A stretch of DNA of 64,000 nucleotides from Galerina marginata. Lineage: Eukaryota; Basidiomycota; Agaricomycetes; Agaricales; Galerinaceae. The stretch is taken from NCBI GenBank assembly GCA_023014335.1, contig JAECYW010000037.1, positions 1 through 64,000 on the forward strand. Reading direction: 5' to 3'. The position numbers and the translations under genes were made by a program. The notes below the pieces were generated by a model. The model ran no database searches, was not told the origin of the DNA, and was given only the letters and a program-made list of their open reading frames with translations. This document shows positions 47,889-58,477 of the stretch, one piece after another (the first letter of the stretch is position 1; each line of letters starts with the position of its first letter).

Positions 47889-48309
47889 TCACTGAATCCG
47901 TGTCGCTGGCAGCACATCACATGACCAATCATATTCTCCCATTTCCCTCACGAACGCTACAGGGCCGCCCTCGATTGGTTTCCGGTCCTCGAAACTCTTG
48001 AGTTTGGCGTGCAGTTGATAATCTTCATCTACAAGTGCTGGAGCATCCAGAGCGATGAATGCGTGGTTTGAAATAATCAATTTTTGATTCAGCGAATGAA
48101 CGAAGGCTTTTAGCAACCGCTGAGGCGTAGCCCAGACTACAAAAGTTGTTAATTAACAAAACCTAAATATGAATAACCTGATTCCATACCCGACATCATT
48201 GTTTCCTGGAATATAGTAAACTGGAGTCCGTGGGTCTACCTCAAAGATAGACTTGAAGTTTTGAGCAGCCAGCTGATAACTGAACAATGACTGGCCAGCA
48301 GGCACAGAA
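47889..48309 (-). pseudogene. Truncated calcineurin-like metallophosphoesterase (Ted1/Cdc1 type)
   Basis: An exon near 48309 encodes FSYQLAAQNFKSIFEVDP, then TPVYYIPGNNDVG at a good donor. After the intron, in the frame of 47889-48116, comes SNHAFIALDAPALVDEDYQL, then KPIEGGPVAFVREM. These are the central motifs of the fungal Ted1/Cdc1 family, which trims ethanolamine phosphate from GPI anchors in the ER (family knowledge). The protein stops soon after, before the expected FSHIPL motif with catalytic His, and no FLGD motif or N-terminal membrane span could be joined upstream. It cannot be a full enzyme as read. Confidence 0.6.
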
Positions 48310-49644
48310 CTAGATTAGAATCGACTACACAGATGGGTCAATGTACGAAGAAAACCACTAAGCTAACCCGAGTCAACCGCAATTTCACCGTGAAGTAAAA
48401 CAGATTGTATGTTAAGCGAAAGCGCTCGGGAGTTCGAAGGCGCATCACCCTGCGTGTAAGGAAAGCTGTTGACAGTGTACCCAATAGACACAGCTGAATT
48501 TTGAGGCATATCCCTATGGCCCTGATAGTAGAGTGGGAGGGACGCAAGGGAGGCAAAGCCAAGAAGACTTCATAGAAGCTTGCCAGTCTCGGTAAACTTG
48601 AGCACAAGATGAACCGCCGGCTGCTGCATAGTGATTAGAAAAGAAAGAAAAAAAGAGGAGTAAAAATAACGTACACCCAGTGGCAGCACCGACCTTTATG
48701 GTCTGGAAAGCGATCACACCGTTGAAGTAGTGGCAGTAAAACTGCGAGGTTCCGTAAACGGTCCCCGGCTGCGAAGACGATTGCCCTCGGTTGAAGGCAC
48801 CAGAAACAGGACAGATGGTGACTGAAAAGCTAGAAATCACGGTAGATTAAACTTACGTAGTACATACAGATAGTCGGGTCATGCGATGGAGTCGAGCGTA
48901 CACCTGTTACTTTCATACCGCTGACGGCGTGGCAAGGTGGGCTACTGAGATAGGGCCGAGATGTCAGGGTGAATCTTAGCTGTCGGGTTTTTCTTGAGGC
49001 CGAGAATACGGTTCTGATCTCTGCACCTGATCCTCATTAGAGGATGAGAAGGAAAAGCAATATATCTGGAGAACGCACGTTTCGCGCATAGCGGTAGAGT
49101 CTACCCTAGCTGAATCAGCCTCGCTTTCATCTCCGTCCCGCCCCACCACCTCCACTGCTCCATTCGGGTGCCTTCGCCTCTTCAGGTGCAGCACGGCTAG
49201 CTGCCGCACCCACTGTACTCGTGCTGTCATTTTTGCCGGTGCTGCTACGCCTTGCCGCTGCCGTCGCGATTAGAGGCCTGGGCGGTGTGTGGTGTCCGTG
49301 AATCAGCAGCCACAGCCGCATGGGTCACGGTGGATTTGAAGGGCTGAAGGTCAGCGTAGAGGTGCACAAATGTGCTGTGCGATAGGGCAAGAAAGTGGGG
49401 GGAGGCGTTGCGCTGCGGTGAGTTTTGTTAGAATGAGAAGGCAGATGTTTAATTCAGCTGACCTGGCACATCCCTTGAGCGAAGCCCTCCCAACCAGTCG
49501 CAAGCTGGCCCACATGCATCGGCAATGCGAGGGGCGCACAGCTATGGTATAGCACCGACTATTTCTGGATTGAGGCGCTGGTGACTGTCGTCGCGGAGAT
49601 GGAAGGGTGAAAACACTGAAATTCGACGGTGAGCGTGCTGAGAG
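48310..49644. other. Region without a supported gene
   Basis: A minus-strand frame near 48690-48840 reads GAFNRGQSSSQPGTVYGTSQ, which looks like protein but could not be joined to neighbours. Other open frames (48976-49321, 49351-49737) have no domain. Confidence 0.3.
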
Positions 49645-50200
49645 AGAGGTGTAAGATCCACCGATCGCAGCCGTGTTGTCCCACGGTGGGGTGGGGGGAT
49701 CCAAATTGGGACATCCACGTAAGCAGGCATCAAGCAAGGCAAGATCAAACGAGGCACAGTCGGCATCTGAATAAAGCTTTAAGCATTTGGCGCCTGGCTC
49801 TCTCTCGTTTTCGTCAACTCATTCCTCTCAACAAAGTACATTGGTATGGTGAACACTGAAGCTGAATTATCAACCGATGATATCGACCGTGTTCGTTTTG
49901 AATTGGCCACTCTGAACGAAGTGAATGCGCATGAACTGGCTGTGAACGGTAAACATGAGTCCATCTGCACAGTGGATTCAAACATCGTGTAATACATCTG
50001 GGTCTCATATGAGCCCAAAAACAGCAAAAACTGAGCTTTCCTTTCCTTTCCGGTTTGTTTCCTTCCCGGCAGACTTGAGCGAGAATTGATGGTAAAGGAA
50101 TGCCGCCAGCATGCCGTCTCCTGGAAATCACCGATCAATGATCGATCATGCTTTGTAATGGTTGAAGTTGACGGTCGCGATCGGTGGATCTGACACCTCT
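49645..50200. mobile_element. 556-bp TIR element, larger relative of the 26.1-kb element
   Basis: Left TIR 49645-49674 starts AGAGGTGTAAGATCCACCGA; the right TIR at 50171-50200 is its inverse with three mismatches. The interior has no transposase-like frame. The ends match the 148-bp element at 26110-26257, so both belong to one non-autonomous family. Confidence 0.7.
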
Positions 50201-50300
50201 TGAGTAGAAGTTCGGTGTGAAAATGAAAAACTTGTGGTGTGATTGCTAAGCTGAAGCAGGTCAGCCATATTAAGTGAAAGGAAAATATTTCGTATCAACA

Positions 50301-50390
50301 CTTACCCAGGCTCGAACCAAGGAGTTCTAGAGTGGTCCAACCTGCAGGCGTTAGTTCACAGCCGTAGGATCGTTACCACTTTACCATTTC
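50301..50390 (-). repeat. tRNA-like head of a possible SINE
   Basis: On the minus strand an A-box-like TGGTAAAGTGGTAACG (50371-50386) is followed about 55 bp later by a B-box-like GGTTCGAGCCT (50308-50318), the internal RNA polymerase III promoter layout. The flanks do not form a tRNA acceptor stem, so it is not an intact tRNA gene. A SINE or a decayed tRNA both fit. Confidence 0.4.
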
Positions 50391-50516
50391 ATTGTTTACA
50401 TTTCTCCAACATTTGACGAATATAGTGCTGTGCATTACCTTTTCTTTGCCCCGCAATCTCAAAGCACTTCCCTGCATTCTTCAAACACTCCCGGGTCCTT
50501 CACATATTATACTGCC

Positions 50517-51451
50517 ATGACTCTCTCAAAACTTAGCTCTTCGCTCACCCTCGTTGTTCTGGTACTTTCGGGTAAGGCCTGCTATCTCTTTGCTGCTGTC
50601 GCCGTCTAACCTCTTCTGCAGGACCAGTAACTATGTGGTACTCTTTGCTGGCCCCACGATATTGCAGCTGGAGGCTTCTTCTGGCTGTGGTGAAACACCG
50701 ACACGCCCCGCCCTTTCGATCCCTCGACTGGGTAGTCTTCCTGGCTGCGGTGAAATACCGACACGCCCCGCCTTCGATCCCTCGACTGGGTAGTCTCGGT
50801 AGTCTCCCTGGCTGCGGTGAAACACCGGCATGCCCCGCCCTTTCGACCCCTCGACTGGGTAGTCTCTTTGGCTGTGGTGAAACACCGGCATGCCCCGCCC
50901 TTTCGATCCCTCGGCTGGGTAGTCTTCCTGGCTGCGGTGAAATACCGACACGCCCCGCCCTTTCGATCTCTCGACTGGGTAGTCTCGCTGGCTGTTGTGA
51001 AATACCCACATGCCTCGCCCAGCCGATCTCTCAGCCGAGTACTTCGGCTAATCAGCCACGCCCCACGGGTTTTTTATGTCCTGTATTTTTGAGCCCTGTC
51101 AGCCGATGGATATATCGAGCCGCTCTCAGTTGCGTCGGCATGTATATTTTCTATTCCATTCAGTCACCAGTGTCGCAGCTCCGTGAATATATATCTATGT
51201 TTACTTCTGTTTTATCAAAACTAGGGCTGAGCTATGGCTGCCGACTATCTTACTGGGTCTGGGCTCAGGTCCCATATACCACTGCTGAATTCGCTGGCAT
51301 ATATGACAGAGTTTTATACTGGTGTTCATATGTTCATGCTAATGTTGGAATCCGAAAGTACCACCGCATGTTCTTAGATGACTGCTATAGATACTGTAAT
51401 TCTGATGAGTGCTGGCTTTACTCACAGTTCAGCCGAAGTATAGAGGTGTAG
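50517..51451 (+). CDS. Candidate secreted protein containing a 20-residue repeat
   Basis: Exon 1 (50517-50571) encodes MTLSKLSSSLTLVVLVLSG, a typical signal peptide, split by an intron with a GTAAGG donor. Exon 2 (50622-51451) continues in frame with no stop through a 60-bp minisatellite, then a Tyr/Cys-rich C-terminus (for example DDCYRYCNSDECW). The repeat encodes GCGETPACPALSIPRLGSL-like units of 20 residues. One unit differs in length by 7 bp, so the frame used before it differs from that after it. Reading frames on both strands stay open through the repeat, so the open frame alone is weak evidence; the signal peptide and splice are the better evidence. Confidence 0.45.
50682..51048. repeat. 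60-bp minisatellite, six copies
   Basis: Units start TGGCTGxGGTGAAAxACC at 50682, 50742, 50809, 50869, 50929 and 50989. The spacing is 60 except for one of 67, caused by a 2-bp loss and a 9-bp duplication of GGTAGTCTC. Each contains CGCCCCGCCCTTTCGATC or a close variant. The last copy is the most diverged. Confidence 0.85.
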
Positions 51452-53799
51452 TTTATTTTGGACATAATCGTTTTACACCGCGTACTGTTACCCTGGGCGG
51501 TCAAATTTGGTTTCATGATGGGGTATTTCTTTAGACATTCAGTGAAATATGAAGGGCTAATAGATACTAATTTGTGTCCAGATCTGTTTAAGTCAAATGG
51601 CAATAATGCAGTTCTTGCTCTTTATATTCAGACTAGATAAATTCTATATTTACTGCCAAATTTCTATAGGCATAAAAAAGAGCAGACTTGGACTCGTACA
51701 TGCCATGCAAAACACTGGCCAACACATGCCAAGTTACGCACCGCCCTTCCTCGCTGTGTGCCGTTTGCTGAGCATCTGACCTGCATTCTAGGACACTTCG
51801 GACATGCAACACTGCCAACCACGAAATCCTGAAAGCACACGGCGAACAAATTGTCGATATCGAAGCCTCAGTAGAACGGGAGCTGCAAATGCGCTATCCA
51901 GTTTTCGTGAATGACATACTCTCGACACCGCCGCAACCAAAAATAGATTTCACTCCAGCAGAGATACCTCGTGATCAAGAAACCCTGACAAACGCCCACA
52001 TTTCCGCTTCCTCCCCGGATCACCATTATGTACCGAACATAACGCCCACATCCGTGGTTCGTGTACTGCGCCATGCGGAAGATCTCGCTCACTCGCGGGC
52101 ACCAGCCCTCAGGCCTCAGTTTCGTCCGACCTGGGGACTCACTTGCCTTTTCCCCAGGGAAAACGACGGCGATTTGAAGAGGAGCTTGCAATGCGGATGG
52201 CGGTGGATACCTGCGACATACCAGAACCCCAGGTTGATTCGGCGGCAGCAGAGCTCTTCTGCCCTTCCGGCTCTTCCTGCCATTTCGCGCTGGCTTGGGC
52301 TCATGACCACTATTTGAATCGCCGTGTGTCAAACCTCAGACTACCCCATCGACTAGGCACCTGCATCTCCCTGTCCAGTATACGACCTGCCTCATCCCTG
52401 CCATTTCTCTGTCATGCCTTCCATTTTGCCCCCACCGCCCCGCTGCTGCCAGTGGCTTACTGAGGCATGGGTGCTGCTATTATTAGCTACTACCTACCCG
52501 ATCTGTGAGTCAACGCCCAATTCCCGCCCATTTATCTCCTCTTCCTAACCTGCGTGGCACCCTCAGCGATTTCAACATACATAAATAGTCGAGACCGCTA
52601 TCCGGCGGCAAGAGATTATAACCCTCGGACGGTGTTGACCACTAGAAAATTTGAAGTAGAGCTGAGCTGAGTTAAATTTCACCAACGGTATGGGAGGTGA
52701 AGGAATGGATGGTAAGTTTTCGACTTGAATTCACTGTCTGCGTGTTCTAACTATTTCTCTTTCGAAAGAACGAGGTGGCTGCGTACACCCTGAATTACAT
52801 TTTGGTATGCATCCCAATCTATTTCTCATATTGACAAATACCATTTCTATGCCCTTCGAGATCTTCTGGCACCAGCCACCGCCGACCCATCACAGGCTAC
52901 AGCCCTTTACCGCCGCGATCATCCTCTTATTCCTCCTCTCCTCCGCCGGATACCTCTGGTTCCGACGAGTCATGGCAGGGTCCACATTCCATGGTCAGTG
53001 GCATCAACTGGCGTTGCTTCAGGCCAGTGAAAACACTTTACTGGACAGTTCGCCCTCCAAGAATAAGTTCGGAGCGTGGATCAGGCGTCGTTAGATTTCA
53101 TCAATGAAGACCTCAGCGAAGGCGAGCTTTTCGAACGCATAGGCCTTGGTAGTGATTTAAGTGATACCCCCGAGGTACGTGGCTCATTTTTTTCGACTAT
53201 TCTTTAGATTAATCTTGTTCTGCTTAAGATCTTTCCGACCATGAAGATGAACCATCTGCTGCAAAACGACCATGTGCGGGATGATAGCGGCGATAGTTGG
53301 CGTGTTCGTGGCGGCCTTAAATTTGACATATGCGAAAGAGATTTAGTCCAGAAGTTCCCAGCATTTTCTCAGAACCACCACAGATATGGTTTACCTCATC
53401 CATCACGTTTACCTGGTGGGCTGTTTTGTTTTTGCTGTATTCCGGTTACATTGATTTTCTCTTTTTTAGATATTTGTACCAGGGAGAATCCAACCACGCC
53501 ATCTACATGGGAGCTTACAGACCCACTGTTGGGAATCAATGGAGGCGGCAGGCGCAAGGCAAGCGTGTTTTGGCTATGCCACTGTGGCTCCATCGGGTAA
53601 TCAGTCAAAAAAAGTGGAATGAGCATAACAGCTTCCTCTTCACACTTGCGGGCCTTCCGGGTCTGAAACATCCAAGGAATACAGTATTCACTTTATCTGC
53701 ACCTCAAATCTCGCTCCACCCTCGAAATACTCGATGGTGTTGTTCAGCAAATTGAGTATGTTTCTTTTGGTTTGGGAGGTTGCCTTCAAGTACAAAATC
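51452..53799. other. Fragments of possible genes, none resolved
   Basis: 51889-52317 (plus) is open for 142 codons and continues upstream to about 51790 as NHEILKAHGEQIVDIEASVE, without a known domain. Around 52690-53160 short exons such as NEVAAYTLNYIL and LDFINEDLSEGELFERIGLG are separated by good splice sites. 53330-53755 has WLHRVISQKKWNEHNSFLFT. They could be one decayed host gene that I cannot name. 52375-52450 is related to 54910-54990 (diverged direct repeat). Confidence 0.3.
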
Positions 53800-54830
53800 A
53801 TCATCGCTGGAGTCATCGCCGAATTCGTGCCAACCCTCGGGTTAATTAGCGAAGTTCTTCGCCATCATCAATCGCAACGCTTTTGGACCACCACTGCGAG
53901 GGAGATGCTTTCATAAAGTTTGTTCGATTCTTTTCCTTTGCAGCTTCGTGTCTGAAAGCGATACAGCTGCATTGCGCGATCTGCGTATCATGTCACAGAA
54001 AACGAGCAATACATGGAAAACTCAGGAGATTAATATGCCGTCGTTCAGAGTCATCTGCTACGTGGTGAAACATCACAACCAGGCAACGATTCCTAGGTCA
54101 TCGCTCTGTACTCAAGCACCTCAGTCTTTTACTCAACCACCTAGATTCTGAGGTATGTACTATATTTCTTTCCCAGAGAATTTGTCCTGACTATCCTGCT
54201 AGGTTTATTCCATACAGCAAACTATGGTCGAAGTTCTGGTTTTGCTCATCCTCGAACTAGCAAGTGACCAGGACACGGGTGTAGACCCATAAACATATCA
54301 AAAATTTCTTCATTTCCCTACTGGAAAGTGTGCTCGACCTTTCCGGCTACGCGCCAAAGCCTTCGTCTTGCTTCCCAAGCTCACCGGCATCAAGAACGGC
54401 AAATTTGTCAGCAAAAACTACAGATCGTCGCCTCCGCCGTAGAGGGTCTGGATGACAAAATCGCCACCGTTCGCAGGGCAGCTATTACGCTGTTTAAACA
54501 GCACCCGTATGGGCTTATAGCGGCATGCTTCGGGGCGAAGTCTAGGAATCATAGTATAAACCTATATCTGAAAGGTTTAAGAGGTGCTGCTCGCAAGAAG
54601 GAATCGAAAGTTCGTGTTGTTGCCATTGAACCCCTGTCTTCTTGCTAATGTGAAACAGGTCGAAGAAATCCGAAGCTCAGGATGAGAACTCGATGAATGT
54701 CGACAGAGAGGCTGAGGCAACACAGAGGAGAAGACGAAGCTTCTCAAATGTTTGTCGATGAGGACGACGAAAACGTCACGCCAAAGTTCAAACCTCGCAA
54801 GTCCCAGCTGATCTTGACATCCTGATTCTG
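53800..54830 (+). pseudogene. Condensin complex subunit 1 (Cnd1-type HEAT protein) fragment, broken
   Basis: Successive landmarks of fungal condensin subunit 1 occur in order: PTLGLISEVLR..QRFWTTTARE (family TLALISKVLRLKTQRIWTTTAERD), FRVICYVVKHHNQA, RSVLKHLSLLLNHLDSE, MVEVLVLLILELASDQD, FDLSGYARAKAFVLLPKL, KLQIVASAVEGLDDKIATVR followed by KQHPYGLI, and an acidic hinge with MNVDREAE and FKPRKSQL. At about 53905 a one-base shift separates TTTARE from DAFIKFV, and other shifts follow. The real protein has over 1000 residues and is an essential chromosome-compaction factor, so this is a partial, dead copy. Confidence 0.7.
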
Positions 54831-55800
54831 ATGAGAAACAGGCCGATCCAACGGTCGTTCGTTATACATGTGTTTCGTTGAGTGTCAGCGGCGGCTCCAC
54901 GCCAGCACTTCGCCGTCGCAGTACACCACCTGCCTCATCTCCGTTGTTTGTCCGTCATGCTACGTTCTACCCTGCCTCCACCACCCGTCCACCACCCCAT
55001 CGCTTCCAATTGCTCAAGAAACCACAGATGCTGCTATTGGAACCCACAGAGCGACTGTCAATGCCACTGTACGCCATGCAAAACCAGATAGACACATGCA
55101 GCACTATAGACGAATCCTTGAACGAAAACTTCCTTAGGGGTTCCGCCTTCAGTGCGCCTCTCAGTAACTGTTGCATTTACGGCGGGGGTAGCGCCTTCCG
55201 ATGGGGTGGAGTTGGCTTTGGGAAGAAGGGCGAAGTGCTAGGTGGACGCGAAATGTCAGTATAAGCCGAATACTGTCGTATTATCTCACTTACGTCGCTG
55301 ATTACAGAGTCTGCTACCAGGGAAGCAAGGCAACATGATGGCAGGCAGATCAGTTGCCCACTTTGTTATCATCATAGCCACCGACACTAGCTCAAATACC
55401 GAACTCCGCAGAAGCACATTTAGGATAATTGATGACAGTGAACATAAGGAAGCCGAAATTATGACAGCAGAATATCAGTGAATATATTTGAACTGCAAAA
55501 AATGCAGGTAAGATATAAGGACTCCGAACTCACCCACCCGAATATAACTGACGGTCAGAAATATGGTCGGGTTGCGAACAGCATAAGAGAATTTTAAGAG
55601 ATTATAATTTGGCTGTGACTCTCGCGAGGACCTACTGAGCGCCTGGGATAAATTTAAGCTGATTACATATGACCTAGGATTGTTATCAATGAAAACAAGG
55701 CCTATGAAATTGTGATGAGGTATTATAAGAGGCAGACTTTATTGCGAGTGAGATACAAATTAGGTGCGAGGATCAGCTGGTAATTATAAGATTATTGAAA
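54831..55800. other. Non-coding flank with a diverged direct repeat
   Basis: 54910-54990 (AGTACACCACCTGCCTCATC and onwards) resembles 52375-52450 (AGTATACGACCTGCCTCATC). 55400-55800 is AT-rich, with many GAATAT and TTATAAG words. No gene is supported. Confidence 0.35.
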
Positions 55801-58477
55801 TTACGATGAGGGAGTATGAGAGGTTATATTCTGGCATGCACCAAATGCCCTAATACCCTGCGTAACCGAGTGTAGCCAGGTCTTCAACGAACTCCTCTCC
55901 TCCAGTCCCATCCTCGAATGTTCCCTCATTTTCCTCATGCTCGTCTTCGTCATCTTCGCCCTGCTCATCGTCGTCGTCGTCTTCTGGTCCTCGTAACCGT
56001 AATCAAGGAGCTCGGATTCCGACAAGTCTTCATCTTCAACAGCACCTTGGTTATCTTCGGTAATGCTGGCATCCTGTTCGTCCTCTTCTTGAGCCTCCGC
56101 ATACTTTTTCTGGCGATTATCCCGGAAATCGATGTCCATTGCGTGTCGGTCATTTTTAAATATGTCAGTTGCGGCCCTCGTGGATGCATGGCTGATGCCG
56201 CCGCCTCGAAATCGCACGACCATATCACGATCAACAAACCTGAGGGGAAAATATGGGCAGGCATTTCAAAATTGGCGAGCATAAGACTTACATATTGATG
56301 TAAAACGGGTCCCAATCTTCGTCTTCATCCAAAATTGACCGCGCAATAGATGGTCTCATCAAATGACCTGTTCGCCCGAGTGAAAATCGCGGAGCAGCCT
56401 CTTTGTTTTCCATCCTCCTGGTTCATCAGTGCCAAAGCCCCATGATGTCGCCATGAGCCCGTGAATTGAGAGAGTCTTGGGCTTGCCGCATGTCGTAAGC
56501 TGTATAATTAATGCGCAAAACTTTGTGTCGATAAATCCAATTGTTGAGAAGAGAAATTGTCGACCTTTCTTGAGTCGTGGTAGGAAGTCCTAAGAAAATA
56601 ACAGATGAAAGACCATTCAAATAGTATTGAACAGGCAATTCCACTTACGACAAGAGCCCCATCCTCTCGATTTTCAGCCAACCATTTGGGCACATCCACT
56701 TTATGGCGAGCATACTTTGAGTTGTGGTGGTGGTCCTCTGGAGGAGTCGGGTCAAGGACGTCCTCGTCGTCAAAGGGAATATTAAGAGTAAATTTTCCCT
56801 TTCGTGGTTTTTTTCCCATGGCTCGTTGGGCCCGGAAAAGTGTTCGCTCTCGAAAGACATGACGCGCAATTCCGCGAACGTGATCTCTCTTCCGCACACG
56901 GGGATAAACTGCTTTGAACGCTTGTGCTCATACCGTCCCTGTTAGGCTGTTAGGTATGCCATAACTGCTGAGGCATTTTTGACTTACTTACATTCTGTGA
57001 GCTTGTGTTGTCAATAGTGCCAAATGCAAGGATTGCGGGTACATAGTCCGGAATGGAATGAAGTTTGTATGTTGACATGTTGTAGCGGCGTAACGGCGTA
57101 TCTTCGACTTTTTACTTGGCTTTGCCTTTTCGGTGTTCACTGGGGCTGCCCGGGCGCATCAGCAGCTTTTTTTGCCTTGGCTGCTTTCCTCCTTCCACGG
57201 GCGGCTTCCGCAGATGGGAGATCACGAGTGATAATTCACTGTAGAACGCGCCTTCCTTGAGTTCAAACTTTGAATAGAATCCTGTCCATGTGCATAGAGA
57301 ATTCGAAGGAGGTGAATGGAAAGGGTTTCCAGTCACCGATCTCAATCTCATGTATGAAATCGACAGTGTACAGGCGATAGAAATTAAAACCAAATTTGAA
57401 AAGGGCAGGGAAAAAGCATTCTGGTTTGGGTATGAGGGTTTGCCAGTACCGAGATATAAATGAACGCACCCGAGTCGGGACTGCAGACGTAGCGTCCAAC
57501 ACTGCCTTGAATGCTTTGCTGATGAGGCCCAATTCCCGCTGAAACAGCAACTTCCTGGCTGTCTCACTATCAAACTGACGGTGCTCGCCATCAATACGTG
57601 CATGCTCGACTCGATTTCGCATATCCGATTTCGAACCGACAGCGCGAACTATTTCTTTGAGCGACAGGCACTGTGGACACATGCATTTTCTAAGAAATTT
57701 GATGCACGACATTAGAACCCTGTCCAAAGCGTGAGCATTGTACTCACTTCTCGGGATAGCCCATCTAATATATGAAACGCGGAAACATTGACCGCAAGAT
57801 ATCATCAAATAATTTAATTGCTTCTCCCACTTCGTAAGCACGCATCATGTCATCGTCAAGCAAAAGGAGCCATATTGCCTGGATAAGTTCAAGCCGCAAA
57901 TGTGTGAGCATGGCGGCAGTTGGAACCTTGCCGAATGTCATGAAATGCCAGTCATCTATTAAGGCCCGCTCGTGGGTTAGATCGCAATTTGTCATATTCC
58001 TCGTGAAAAACATCTACCGTGCATGTTTCTGTGTAAACTCGCTCTTCGGGTCCATTTTTGGAGGGCTTCCAGTATTCTTTGTATGGCGTGGTCACAAATT
58101 TAGCTGCAGCAGGCTCAGAGAATGCCATTTTGAGAACCTTGAGAGGTCGTCGATACCAGATTCCACGAAGAGTAAAGCGAGGCGCATCCGCCTCCGAACT
58201 GAACTTGAAGCCGTCGCAGGGAACCTTCGGAGGAGGTAAAATATCCTGGGTATTATGTTGATTAAAATACAATTGACAACTAATTTATGAGCTTACCTCA
58301 TTCATTTCGATGTCAATTTCCATATTTTGATCGTTGTCTATTTGATCCATGGGTGCAGGCGCATTCTGGAGTCCTTGGGCTGCCAATTTTAATTCCTTAC
58401 GTCTCATTTATCTCGCTCTTTTTATGCCCAGGCTTGAGTTCCTGTTCGCATCCCGGACAATTGATCTTCTTAGCCAT
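55801..58477 (-). pseudogene. Large Agaricomycete transposase-like gene (Plavaka/KDZ-like group), degenerate
   Basis: The ATG at 58477 begins MAKKINCPGCEQELKPGH, a small zinc-type CxxC..H start. Later exons give EADAPRFTLRGIWYRRPLKV, GKVPTAAMLTHLRLELIQAI, LLLDDDMMRAYEVGEAIKLF, PRFIY*MGYPEK, then CIKFLRKCMCPQCLSLKEIV, GFNFYRLYTVDFIHEIEIG, YNMSTYKLHSIPDYVPAILA, INYTAYDMRQAQDSLNSRAH and FRGGGISHASTRAATDIFKN. The whole order matches a family repeated hundreds of times in mushroom genomes and regarded as mobile. An in-frame TAG in PRFIY*MGYPEK, a missing N-terminal middle part and frame changes after VDFIHEIEIG make it non-functional. The assignment to Plavaka/KDZ is tentative. Confidence 0.65.

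Noticed and set aside
50545..51011. Minus-strand open frames through the minisatellite
   Set aside because: A 60-bp repeat without stops in one unit is open in all copies on both strands; no start, splice or signal supports the minus reading.
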